From the NCBI GenBank assembly GCA_023395615.1, contig JAEWYP010000056.1:1-20765 (forward strand): DNA of 20,765 bases, given 5' to 3'. Both the position numbers and the translations under genes were made by a program. The DNA comes from Bacillota bacterium (GTDB lineage: Bacteria > Bacillota > Clostridia > Christensenellales > Aristaeellaceae). Position 1 is the stretch's first letter; each line of letters begins with the position of its first letter. Under the pieces are notes generated by a model. It ran no database searches. It saw only the letters and a list, made by a program, of their open reading frames with translations, and was not told the DNA's origin. Positions 1 through 7,101 of this stretch are shown here, one piece after another.

Positions 1-18
1 CGTAAATAAGGCTCCGCG

Positions 19-1236
19 TCAGGGGCGGACCGGATCGTTGCCCTTATTGTCCGGGGCCAGTTTGTGTTTAACCCGCTCCACCAACTCTTCCTGCCTGCCG
101 TGCAGGCGACCCGCAAGCGACGCGGAAGGGTCTACCAGTCGGCGGAAGGTGGCGGGCAGGATGGCGCGCGCGGCCTCGCTGGCGCCTGAGGTAAACAGGC
201 CGCCAAGCAGGCGGTTCATCTCGGCGCGGGTTTCCGGTTCCAGTTTGCGAAAGGCGGCGAAAAGCCGGATAGAGCTGGCGGGCAGGTCCTTCACCAGCGG
301 GTCTACGGTTTCCGGGTCAAGGGACGAGATCAGGCGGAATACCGTGTCCGTCAGCAATCGGCGATCCTCGAGGGTGAGGGTGTCGATCCACTGGCGCAGC
401 GCCTCGTCGGTGACGCGTGTGCCCAAATCCAGCCCTTCCAGCGTTTCAAACGCGCCGTCGTTCAGCTGCCAGGTGAGCGCGTCGTGCTGCAACAGGCCGA
501 TGCCCGTGCTGCGCACCACGTGGTAAACCGGGTGATAGCATAGCAGCATCCCCACCACCGAGCTTTGCGGGATGTAGCTTTCGATGCGGTCTTTGATCCG
601 GGCATACCCATCGCTTTGCAGGGTGGCCTCGTCCACGCCGGGACCGTCAAAGCTGTAGGCGCGCACAATGCGCCGCTGCACAGCCTCGGATACGTGCGCG
701 GCGGCGTACAGCGCCAGGTGGCCGCCCTTGCTGTGGCCGCCCAGCAGCAGCGGGCCGTTGCAGTCCGCGGCGGCGGCTTCCACATAGGCTACGGCTTCCG
801 ATTGGGCGGGCACAGGCTGAAAGGACATGTTCAGGTCCTCTTTCCAGCCCGCCACGGTCAGGTCGGTGCCGCGAAACGCCACGTACCGCCCGCCGTCCGG
901 CAGGGCGAAGGTGCAGGCACAAAACTGCGTTTCCTGCACGGGGTCAATATGGTTGACATACCGGAGAACCGGCAGATCATAAAAACGGATGGATTCGGCG
1001 CAGGCCTCGGTAAAATCGTAGCGCCGGTTTTGAAAAAAGTCGTCCAGCCCGTCGGGGAAGGTCTTTTCTAAAAATGCCCACAGTTGCGCCACCGTGGCCG
1101 AACCGTCCGGCATGGGCAGTTGCTCCATGGGCATATACACGATCTGCGTCAGCGCCAGACTGTCCGGCGGGCCGAAGGGACGCTCGCTGAACGGTAAATG
1201 GCCAAGCTCGTGCACGTAGGCCTGTAAGTTGGGCAT
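19..1236 (-). CDS. Mbeg1-like (DUF2974) alpha/beta hydrolase
   Basis: The product is 405 aa and is a predicted cytoplasmic lipase-like serine hydrolase of the DUF2974/Mbeg1-like group; its substrate is unknown. The nucleophile elbow GGHSKGG puts the catalytic serine at about residue 169. An upstream FRGTD motif (about 121-125) is the typical oxyanion-side motif of this family, and SFDGPGVDE follows the elbow. No signal peptide or membrane segment is seen. The start is the ATG that follows GGAAAGGAGCG at good spacing; the frame stays open 35 codons further upstream, but that stretch contains the promoter and so is not coding. It is monocistronic, transcribed from the promoter at 1306-1334, and ends 18 bases from the window edge with no terminator visible. 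The fold assignment is confident, the biological role is not. Confidence 0.85.
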   Translation of the reverse strand: MPNLQAYVHELGHLPFSERPFGPPDSLALTQIVYMPMEQLPMPDGSATVAQLWAFLEKTFPDGLDDFFQNRRYDFTEACAESIRFYDLPVLRYVNHIDPVQETQFCACTFALPDGGRYVAFRGTDLTVAGWKEDLNMSFQPVPAQSEAVAYVEAAAADCNGPLLLGGHSKGGHLALYAAAHVSEAVQRRIVRAYSFDGPGVDEATLQSDGYARIKDRIESYIPQSSVVGMLLCYHPVYHVVRSTGIGLLQHDALTWQLNDGAFETLEGLDLGTRVTDEALRQWIDTLTLEDRRLLTDTVFRLISSLDPETVDPLVKDLPASSIRLFAAFRKLEPETRAEMNRLLGGLFTSGASEAARAILPATFRRLVDPSASLAGRLHGRQEELVERVKHKLAPDNKGNDPVRP

Positions 1237-1305
1237 CGGGATCGCTCCTTTCCGGAATGGGCAGGGCGCGGGAAGGGATGGCTCCGGCGGGGAGAAAGCC
1301 CCTTC

Positions 1306-1334
1306 AGTATAGCGAAAAGACGCGCGCTTCGCAA
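1306..1334 (-). promoter_or_regulatory. Sigma-A promoter of the DUF2974 hydrolase gene
   Basis: On the minus strand, TTGCGA (1329-1334), a 17-bp spacer and TATACT (1306-1311) lie about 70 bp before the start codon. The match is good at both boxes and the spacing is ideal. Confidence 0.75.
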
Positions 1335-1360
1335 CAGGCACGCGATGGCCGGTCCAACCC

Positions 1361-1487
1361 CGTAAAACGGTGGAATCAACCGGGTCGCGGGCAGGCTATA
1401 CGCGAATTTCTGCTGGCGGCGCGATTTGCCCCCGGCCCCCGCGAAACGGTGGAATCAACCGGGTCGCGGGCAAATTATGCGCGAATC
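1361..1487. repeat. Direct repeat pair overlapping the sbcC 3' end
   Basis: Two copies of an approximately 47-nt element start at 1361 and 1440 (offset 79). They share an uninterrupted 29-nt core (1365-1393 and 1444-1472) centred on GGTGGAATCAACC, with scattered differences beyond it. The copy nearer sbcC runs into the last codons and stop codon of sbcC, and the other copy carries a degenerate duplicate of the same coding end (CGCGAATTTC against CGCGAATCTC). This is either a local tandem duplication of the gene end or two members of a dispersed intergenic repeat. No third copy was noticed in the window. Confidence 0.8.
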
Positions 1488-4243
1488 TCCGCCCGGCTGC
1501 CGCCCGCGCGGGTTTTGGTAACGACGATCTGCCGGTCAATCCGGTCCTTCAACTGCTGCACGTGGGAGATCACCCCTACCAGCCGGTTGCCCTCGCTCAG
1601 GGAGGCGAGCACGTCGATGGCGGAGGAAAGCGATTCCTCATCCAGCGTGCCGAAGCCTTCGTCGATAAACAGCGTGTCCAGCCGAACCCCGCCCGCCTGA
1701 GACTGCACCTCGTCGCTCATGCCCAGCGCCAGCGCCAGCGAAGCTTTGAACTGCTCCCCGCCGGACAGGGAGCGCACATCGCGCTCGGTGCCGTTATAAT
1801 GGTCGGTCACGTTCAGTTCCAGCCCGCTTTTCTGGCGCAGATCCTCCGGGGAGGAACGCCGCACCAGTTCGTACTGTCCGTCGCTCATGCGCATCAGCCT
1901 TGTGTTCGCCCGCGCAAGAATCCGGTCCAGATAGGTGGTTTGCACATAGGTTTCCAGCGGTATTTTTTCTTTGCCGGCCAACCCGCCGTTCACTGTTTGC
2001 GACAGGGCGGTAAGCCATGCCCGTTTGCTTTGCAGCGCGTCGGCACGCCCGCTCAGCTTTTGCAGCGCGTCTGCGGCGGCGGCGTTGCCGTTTCGGCGTT
2101 CCAGCAGTGCTTGCTGTTTCGTAAGCTGCGCGGCGCGCGCGGCGGCGCAGGTTTCACGCTCGGCGCGCAGAGCGGCGGCATCAACAGGTGCGACGCCTTC
2201 TAGCTGCTTATGCAGCGCTTCCCGCCGGGCCTGCGCGTCGCGGATACCGTCGCGCGCGTCGGTATAGGCCTTTTGCGCGGCGTTCAGCGCGGCTTCCCGT
2301 TCGTTCAGCGCGGTTTGCAGCGCCCGCAGGGCGGCTTCCGCCGCTGCCTGATCCGGGTAAACAAGCGTCTGCCGTTCTTCGGCCAGGCGTTTTGCCAGTT
2401 CCGCCGCTTCGGCACGCTTTTCCGCGGCCTGCCGCTCGGCTTCCCGGCGGGCGGTTTCCTGCGCCGTCAGCAGGGTTTCCGCCCTGGGCAGGCTTTCGCG
2501 GAGCGCGTCGGCGCGCAGCGCCTTTGCCTGCGCCGCGGCGGTGACGGCGGCCTGCGCTTCCTTTTTGGCTTGCGCTTCGTTTAGCGCCGCCGTAAGCGCG
2601 GCGGGCAACTCGTCCGTCGGAAGATCGCCCAGCAGGTCCCCGGTCCGCGCGGCCCAGTCCGAAGCAGCCTTTTCCAGCGCGCCGCGCTTTGCGGCGGCCT
2701 GTGCGCTGCGGTCGCTTGTTGTCTGGGCCAGCGTGTCCGCGTGCTTTCGGAGCAGGGCCAGCGCTTCCCGCGTGGGGGCCTGCCCGGAGAATGTCGCGGG
2801 GGCGGGATGCTCCCGCGAACCGCACACGGGGCAGGGATCGCCCGGCGACAGCGTTTGCGCCAGCACGCCTGCCTGTTCGTCCAGAAAACGGCGGTGTTCC
2901 GCCTCATAGGTTTGCTGTGCCTTGCCGGCCTCGTCCGCCACGCGGCGGTAATCCGCCTGCGCTGCCGACAGGTCCGTTTCCAGCTTTTGCAGATCGCGGC
3001 GGGATGTGTTCAGGTTGTCCAGCGCTTTCACGCGCTCGGTCAGCCGCTGGTGTTCCGCGGCCTGCCGTTCCGCCTCGGCCCCCGCGTCCCCCAGCGCCGC
3101 CAGCTCGGCCTTGGCTTTTTCCGTGCGCGCCAGCAGATCGGCGCAGGCCGCGCGGCTTTTTTCCGCGGCGGCTTCCGCGTCGGCGGCCTGTGTGTGCGCC
3201 TTATCCAGCCGGGCTTGCAGGGCGGCAAGAGCCGTCAGCTTATCTACCTCGGCCCGGCAGACGCGGGCCTGCTCCTCCAGCGCCTTGCGTTCTTCCGTAC
3301 GGACGGTTTCGGCATCCAGCGCCGCTTTCAGGCCCGCAAGCAGGGGCTGGTTTTGTGCCAGCCATTCTTCGGCTTGCGTTGCCTCGGCAAACAGCTTTGC
3401 CTGCTGTTCCGCCCGGCCCAGCGCCGCGTCCAGCGCGCCGATGCGGCTGTCGTCGCCGGCGGTTTCGGCCCGTAGCGTATCGAGCAGAAGGTTGTCCTGC
3501 GCGATCAGCTTTTCAATCAGCGCGTGCGCATCCGCGGCGGAGGGCACGGCGCGCCGGTACGCCGTCAGCTCCAGCGCCAGAGGGTTTTCCTCGTCGGCGC
3601 GCACGGCCGCTATCTGCGCCGCCATGTCGTGCTCCAGCAGTTCGCACTCCCGGTCCAGCGTCAGCGCATCGTTTTTCACCTGATTCTGGAATGCCAGATA
3701 CGGCCCCGTCCCGAAAATATCCCGGAAGATTTTCCCGCGTGTTTCGGTGTCCGCCAGCAGCAATTGCTGGAACGCGCCCTGCGCGATCATGGCGATCTGG
3801 CGGAACTGATCCCGGTCCACGCCTAGCAGTTCCGTGACCGCGCGGGTCACTTCGGTGGGCTTTACCACCGGGGCGCGCCCGTCCGGGTAAAACAGGGCGG
3901 CGGAAGCCGTGTCGGTGGTGGTGCCCGCGCCGCGCTTCTTCTCCCGGTCCCGGGGCAGGGTACGCTGCACCGTATAGGTCTGCCCCCGGTGGATAAACGT
4001 AAGCTCCACCGAGGAAACGGCGTCCGGCGCGGCGTACTTGCTTGCCAGCATCCCGGGTTTGCGGTCCGCGCCGCTGGGTTCGCCGTACAGGGCATAGGCG
4101 ATCGCGTCGAAAAGGGTGGTTTTGCCCGCGCCGGTCACGCCGGTAATCAGGTACAGACCCCGGTCACCCAGCGGGGCAAAGTCCAGCGCCGTAGAGCCCG
4201 CGAAAGGCCCGAAGGCAGAAAGCGTAAGCGTTAACGGCCTCAT
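1475..4243 (-). CDS. sbcC: SbcC, Rad50-like subunit of the SbcCD nuclease
   Basis: At 922 aa this is a usual-length SbcC, the ATPase subunit that works with SbcD on DNA ends, hairpins and protein-blocked breaks. The N-terminal Walker A is GVTGAGKTT (about residues 37-45). A long Ala/Glu/Arg-rich coiled coil follows, broken near residues 471-474 by the zinc hook CPVCG. The C-terminal lobe has the ABC signature LSGGEQF and the Walker B/D-loop region LFIDEGFGTLDEE. The ATG chosen overlaps the sbcD stop as ATGA and has GGGAGGGG upstream; a start five codons earlier would lie inside sbcD without a better ribosome site. The unusually high GC of the coiled coil creates long spurious frames on the opposite strand. 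The 3' end is duplicated downstream. Confidence 0.97.
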   Translation of the reverse strand: MRPLTLTLSAFGPFAGSTALDFAPLGDRGLYLITGVTGAGKTTLFDAIAYALYGEPSGADRKPGMLASKYAAPDAVSSVELTFIHRGQTYTVQRTLPRDREKKRGAGTTTDTASAALFYPDGRAPVVKPTEVTRAVTELLGVDRDQFRQIAMIAQGAFQQLLLADTETRGKIFRDIFGTGPYLAFQNQVKNDALTLDRECELLEHDMAAQIAAVRADEENPLALELTAYRRAVPSAADAHALIEKLIAQDNLLLDTLRAETAGDDSRIGALDAALGRAEQQAKLFAEATQAEEWLAQNQPLLAGLKAALDAETVRTEERKALEEQARVCRAEVDKLTALAALQARLDKAHTQAADAEAAAEKSRAACADLLARTEKAKAELAALGDAGAEAERQAAEHQRLTERVKALDNLNTSRRDLQKLETDLSAAQADYRRVADEAGKAQQTYEAEHRRFLDEQAGVLAQTLSPGDPCPVCGSREHPAPATFSGQAPTREALALLRKHADTLAQTTSDRSAQAAAKRGALEKAASDWAARTGDLLGDLPTDELPAALTAALNEAQAKKEAQAAVTAAAQAKALRADALRESLPRAETLLTAQETARREAERQAAEKRAEAAELAKRLAEERQTLVYPDQAAAEAALRALQTALNEREAALNAAQKAYTDARDGIRDAQARREALHKQLEGVAPVDAAALRAERETCAAARAAQLTKQQALLERRNGNAAAADALQKLSGRADALQSKRAWLTALSQTVNGGLAGKEKIPLETYVQTTYLDRILARANTRLMRMSDGQYELVRRSSPEDLRQKSGLELNVTDHYNGTERDVRSLSGGEQFKASLALALGMSDEVQSQAGGVRLDTLFIDEGFGTLDEESLSSAIDVLASLSEGNRLVGVISHVQQLKDRIDRQIVVTKTRAGGSRAEIRA

Positions 4244-5385
4244 GCGCGCCCCTCCCAAATCCGGTCCATCGAAGCCAGCGCATAGGCGCGCTGCTCGTCG
4301 TTCAAAGGCTGGTTATTCTGCCGACGGTAAAAATCATTCAGCAGGCCGATGGGGGAACGTTGTTCCGCCGTGCCCGCAAGCTCCTGCGACGGATCGCGCC
4401 GGGTGCGGGTGTTGTCGTAATCCAGCTTGAGCAGGTTGGGGTAGATCACCTGCAATTTCGCCAGCGCGTCGGGCACGTCGTTCTCATCGGTCAGGGTGAT
4501 ATGCAGGTAGTCGTCGGTGGCGGTGCCTGCATAGTTGGCGCGCAGGGTAAGCGCCGCATACGCGCCGCGCAGTTCCCGCAGCGCCCGCAGGGGCGTAAGC
4601 GGTACGGTTCGAATCCGCGTGTTTCCCTTAGGGCCGAGTTCCACAAGGGTGACGCTCTTTTCGTCCTTCGCTTCGGAAAACGAATAGGCCAGCGGCGACC
4701 CGCAGTAGCGCGCCGTATCCCGTCCGGCGGCCTGCGCGCGGTGCAGGTGGCCAAGCGCCACGTAATCGAAGGGGTCAAACGCGGTGACATCCACGTTGTC
4801 CAGCCCGCCAACGGACACTTCTTCCGATTCGCTGCGGAGGCTGCCGGTCACAAACTGGTGGGCGATCAGCACGTTGCGCTCCTCCGGGGAAACCGGCATG
4901 GCGGCGACGGCGGAGGCGAGCACCCGGGTATAGGTATCCGCGGGCGCGTCCGGCAGGGCGGCGCGGACATGCGCGGGCTTGATGAACGGCAGCGGCCACA
5001 GGGCGACCGGGCCGTATTCGTCCGCAAGGCGCACGGGTGTTACGTGGGCGTGCTCCGCGTCAAACGCGGGGGAAAGGTACACGTTGCTTGCGGCCAGCAG
5101 CCGCCCGCCGAAAGCCAGCCGCTCGGCGGAATCGTGGTTGCCGCTGATGAGGAGGATCGGCTTACGGCGGGCCGCAAGCGCGGTTAAGAAATCGTCGAAC
5201 AGCCCCACCGCTTCGGCGGAGGGGATCGGTTTGTCATACACGTCGCCCGCGATCAGCACGGCATCGGGATGTTCCGCGTCGAATACGGACAGGATCTGCG
5301 CAAGGATATGGCGCTGGTCATCGATCAGCGAAACCTCATTCAGCCTTTTTCCCAGATGCAAGTCGGACAGGTGAAGCAGCAGCAC
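4240..5385 (-). CDS. sbcD: SbcD, Mre11-like nuclease subunit
   Basis: This 381-aa metallophosphoesterase is the nuclease partner of SbcC. Visible metal-binding motifs are SDLHLGK (D8, H10), GDVYD (47-51) and GNHDS (82-86), followed by IAHQF and LGHLHRAQ, which is the full Mre11/SbcD set. A GTG start is chosen because it places the SDLHLGK motif right at the N terminus as in the family, and because GAAGGAGG sits 7 nt upstream. The reading frame is open for 54 more codons but these run over the promoter. The stop overlaps the sbcC start by 4 nt, so the two subunits are translationally coupled. Confidence 0.96.
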   Translation of the reverse strand: MLLLHLSDLHLGKRLNEVSLIDDQRHILAQILSVFDAEHPDAVLIAGDVYDKPIPSAEAVGLFDDFLTALAARRKPILLISGNHDSAERLAFGGRLLAASNVYLSPAFDAEHAHVTPVRLADEYGPVALWPLPFIKPAHVRAALPDAPADTYTRVLASAVAAMPVSPEERNVLIAHQFVTGSLRSESEEVSVGGLDNVDVTAFDPFDYVALGHLHRAQAAGRDTARYCGSPLAYSFSEAKDEKSVTLVELGPKGNTRIRTVPLTPLRALRELRGAYAALTLRANYAGTATDDYLHITLTDENDVPDALAKLQVIYPNLLKLDYDNTRTRRDPSQELAGTAEQRSPIGLLNDFYRRQNNQPLNDEQRAYALASMDRIWEGRA

Positions 5386-5425
5386 GGCGGCGCCTCCTTC
5401 GTATGGTGCGGTACGATCTACCCGC

Positions 5426-5454
5426 ATTGTACGGTGCGCGGGGAAAAACGTCAA
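5426..5454 (-). promoter_or_regulatory. Sigma-A promoter of sbcDC
   Basis: TTGACG (5449-5454), a 17-bp spacer and TACAAT (5426-5431) on the minus strand lie about 40 bp before the sbcD start codon. It is a near-consensus promoter and supports the GTG start downstream. Confidence 0.82.
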
Positions 5455-5509
5455 GCCGTGCGTGCGACGGGAGGGTATTAAACGGGCGGTCCGGTTTTCC
5501 AAAGCCAAC

Positions 5510-5545
5510 GGGCAGGCAGAGCGAGGCGCAACGCTCCGCCTGCCC
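5510..5545 (-). terminator. Terminator hairpin after folT
   Basis: A 14-bp stem (GGGCAGGC/GCCTGCCC plus six inner pairs including one G-U) with an 8-nt loop begins just after the folT stop. The following U-tract is poor, so it may terminate inefficiently or mainly protect the 3' end. It separates folT from the sbcDC promoter. Confidence 0.6.
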
Positions 5546-5552
5546 ACAACCG

Positions 5553-6464
5553 TTACGCTTTCAATGTGCTGTTGTCAGGCTTACCGGTGGGAGCGGCCAG
5601 TGACCGCAGGGTGGGATTGCCGTACAGGATGCCAAGCAGCAAAGCGACAAAATAGGCGTTCACCGTATTCCCTAAAACTTCTTCCGCAAACCGTGGAATC
5701 CAGACCACGGCGAAGGGAAGCACCTTCCACGAAGCAAAGAGCATTTCCCGAAGAATCACGGTGTTCAGCGTCGTTACCACCACGCCGGACAGGATCATCG
5801 CAGTTAATAACCGGGGAACCTGCTGTGCCTGAATGCGATGGGCAAGTTTTTTGGAGAGAAGATAATCGGCGAGCAGCAGCAGAATGCCAAGCGCCGCGCT
5901 GCCGATGATCCCGGTGGTGACAAAGGGAAGGAAGGACGCCAGATTGCCGGAGGGATCTTTCGTGTTAATCGTGCGGGTAATCAGCATCCGGCTGATCAGG
6001 TGCATCTTGTCGGTTTGCCCCGGGTTTGCCTGGGTGTAATAAGCGGCGTTTACGCCATCCGCGGACAGGCAGACGGCATTGTAAATACCCACCGAAAGCA
6101 GGAGCAAAGAGCAGACCACTACGACGATCCTTAGCTTTCGGTTATCCTTGTTTTGCAAAAACCGCCATAAAACGCCCCGAAGCCATCCGCCAAGGGCTGC
6201 GGTAAGCGTTAAAAGGGGGAGATAAGCGCCCGAGGGTTTCAGGAGATACCCCAGCAAATCGGATAGACCGGATACGATCGCGCCATACAGGGGGCCGAAC
6301 AACAGCGAGGGGAGGATGGAGAAAATACCGGAGACGCCGACGCTGATGCCGTTTTGTCCGAACAGGGGAATATACAGAGAAAACATGGTTTTCGCCACCA
6401 GCGAAAGGCTTAAAAAGATGGCGGACAGGGTAATGCGCCGGATAGACTGAGATGAGTTTTTCAA
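5553..6464 (-). CDS. folT: Folate ECF transporter S component (FolT-like)
   Basis: This 303-aa polytopic membrane protein is a substrate-binding S component that would combine with the shared EcfA/A'/T module, not encoded here, to import folate. Family-like features are GPLYGAIVSGLSDLLGYLL (about 58-75), the YLPLLTLTAALGGWLRG segment (81-97) and the LNT motif (233-235). Usual FolT proteins are about 170-200 aa. This one carries roughly 110 extra residues (about 104-215) with two hydrophobic segments around a polar loop. A TTG start is chosen because GGAAGGAG sits 8 nt upstream; a frame extension of six codons has no ribosome site. The folate assignment rests on both the sequence and the THF and ZTP riboswitches upstream. 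Confidence 0.85.
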   Translation of the reverse strand: MKNSSQSIRRITLSAIFLSLSLVAKTMFSLYIPLFGQNGISVGVSGIFSILPSLLFGPLYGAIVSGLSDLLGYLLKPSGAYLPLLTLTAALGGWLRGVLWRFLQNKDNRKLRIVVVVCSLLLLSVGIYNAVCLSADGVNAAYYTQANPGQTDKMHLISRMLITRTINTKDPSGNLASFLPFVTTGIIGSAALGILLLLADYLLSKKLAHRIQAQQVPRLLTAMILSGVVVTTLNTVILREMLFASWKVLPFAVVWIPRFAEEVLGNTVNAYFVALLLGILYGNPTLRSLAAPTGKPDNSTLKA

Positions 6465-6515
6465 AAAGACCACTCCTTCCAAAACGCTCTATATTTAGGC
6501 CGTTATGCAGGGGCG

Positions 6516-6530
6516 CTATCTGTTCTTCAT
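6516..6530 (-). other. Four-codon mini-ORF with ideal SD in folT leader
   Basis: ATG-AAG-AAC-AGA-TAG follows AGGAGGA by 6 nt. The Shine-Dalgarno sequence is the 3' arm of the THF-switch terminator hairpin, so it is exposed only when that hairpin does not form. It lies in the folT frame but is separated from the folT start by several stops. It may be a leader peptide or a chance by-product of the hairpin sequence. Confidence 0.35.
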
Positions 6531-6574
6531 AAAAATTCCTCCTGTTATGCAGCACGGCTACATAACAGGAGGAA
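6531..6574 (-). terminator. THF-riboswitch intrinsic terminator
   Basis: A perfect 14-bp stem (6536-6549 with 6561-6574; TTCCTCCTGTTATG / CATAACAGGAGGAA) and an 11-nt loop are followed directly by U5 on the minus strand. Its 5' arm and loop also take part in the alternative antiterminator (6557-6571 with 6592-6604), so it is the OFF-state structure of the THF switch. Confidence 0.88.
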
Positions 6575-6604
6575 CACGAAAAGTCCCACTTCTCCTGATG
6601 TAGC
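6557..6604 (-). promoter_or_regulatory. THF-switch antiterminator helix
   Basis: GCTACATCAGGAG (6592-6604) can pair with CTCCTGTTATGTAGC (6557-6571) to give 7 + 6 perfect pairs with a 2-nt bulge. The helix uses the 3' strand of aptamer helix P1 and the 5' arm plus loop of the terminator, so it excludes both. Ligand-stabilised P1 would release the terminator, as expected for an OFF switch. Confidence 0.75.
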
Positions 6605-6719
6605 AGCGGGATGCGAACTTTGTACCGCAAGCCGTAAGGCTTTTCGTCCCCCTGACAACTCCCCGTTCAGAGGGCACTGTAAATCCGTGATTTACGTACG
6701 CACAAAGTTCTACTCTGCT
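6602..6719 (-). ncRNA. THF (tetrahydrofolate) riboswitch aptamer
   Basis: Conserved THF-I pieces occur in order: AGAGTAGA after the P1 5' strand AGCAG (6715-6719), the P2 helix AACTTTGT/ACAAAGTT, the P3 helix CCCTCTGA/TCAGGGG capped by ACGGGGAGTTG, then GACGAA, the P4 hairpin AAGCC-TTAC-GGCTT, GCGG, and CGCATCCCG before the P1 3' strand CTGCT (6602-6606). The class binds reduced folates and in Firmicutes usually represses folate transport or biosynthesis genes. An extra 7-bp hairpin (GTAAATC-ACG-GATTTAC, 6679-6695) is inserted near the P2/P3 junction. The aptamer lies downstream of a ZTP aptamer in the same leader. Confidence 0.93.
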
Positions 6720-6757
6720 TTTTTTTCGCTTCAGCGGTCAGGTTTGTTTGCGAACAC

Positions 6758-6793
6758 AAAAAAACCCACCCTGCAAGCATGTTGCCCAGACGG
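6758..6793 (-). terminator. ZTP-riboswitch intrinsic terminator
   Basis: A stem with outer arm CCGTCT (6788-6793) against GGGTGG (6766-6771), using some G-U pairs, and inner GCAA/TTGC encloses a CATGC loop. It is followed by G then U7 (6758-6764). The outer 5' arm is the same CCGTC that forms the aptamer pseudoknot, so ligand binding and termination are mutually exclusive. Confidence 0.8.
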
Positions 6794-6850
6794 TCGGCTT
6801 TTTAACGTTATACTCCCTGTGGTTCGATCCACTTCCGTCAGTTATATAAC
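6784..6850 (-). ncRNA. ZTP/ZMP (pfl) riboswitch aptamer
   Basis: On the minus strand the RNA starts with P1 strand GTTATA, pairing with TATAAC (6807-6812). P2 is GTGG-ATCGAA-CCAC, followed by AGGGAG. After a short A-rich linker comes the pfl signature GCCGACCGTCTGGGCA (6783-6798), whose P3 is GCC/GGC. The P3 loop CCGTC (6789-6793) is perfectly complementary to GACGG (6835-6839), the pseudoknot known for this class. ZTP riboswitches sense the purine intermediate ZMP/ZTP, which rises when 10-formyl-THF is short, and usually turn genes ON by preventing termination. Transcription would begin at about 6850, so the aptamer is at the very 5' end of the transcript. Confidence 0.92.
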
Positions 6851-6856
6851 GGGGTA

Positions 6857-6885
6857 ATTTTAGCATAGCGTGTACGGGCTGTCAA
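6857..6885 (-). promoter_or_regulatory. Sigma-A promoter of the ZTP-THF-folT transcript
   Basis: TTGACA (6880-6885), a 17-bp spacer and TAAAAT (6857-6862) on the minus strand. The predicted +1 at about 6850 coincides with the first base of the ZTP aptamer P1 helix. Both riboswitches therefore share this single promoter; none is visible between them. Confidence 0.88.
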
Positions 6886-6982
6886 CACTTGCCCGGTATG
6901 GGTACGAAAAAGAACGATAACCGGACCTTCCGCTTATCGGCCGGTCAAGCCGGATGCGCGGACCCGCGAGGGAAAACGAAGG

Positions 6983-7011
6983 TTTCCAATCCGGAGAAGC
7001 TGTGCTATACT
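6983..7011 (+). promoter_or_regulatory. Sigma-A promoter of the GT4/flippase genes
   Basis: TTTCCA (6983-6988), a 17-bp spacer and TATACT (7006-7011), with an upstream TGC giving an extended -10. The gap between the divergent folT promoter and the glycosyltransferase start otherwise holds no gene; a GCCGGC...GCCGGC inverted repeat lies in the 5' UTR at about 7015-7045. Confidence 0.7.
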
Positions 7012-7101
7012 GGTGCCGGCGGGAGCCGTTGCCGGCCCCGAATGATCCGCAGAAAAAATTGGGCGTGCACTCTTTTTCGCGCCTCGGGAGGGCATTGGAA
7101 G

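Noticed and set aside
1361..1487. Short CRISPR array
   Set aside because: There are only two imperfect copies, one of them overlapping coding sequence, and no cas genes are nearby.
2689..3837. Long plus-strand reading frame of 382 codons opposite sbcC
   Set aside because: It is Pro/Arg/Ala-rich, has no family motifs or ribosome site, and lies antisense to the high-GC coiled coil of sbcC, which produces such open frames.
6889..7101. N-terminal extension of the GT4 protein
   Set aside because: The added residues run over the promoter at 6983-7011 and lack the usual family start; the ATG at 7102 gives the canonical N terminus.
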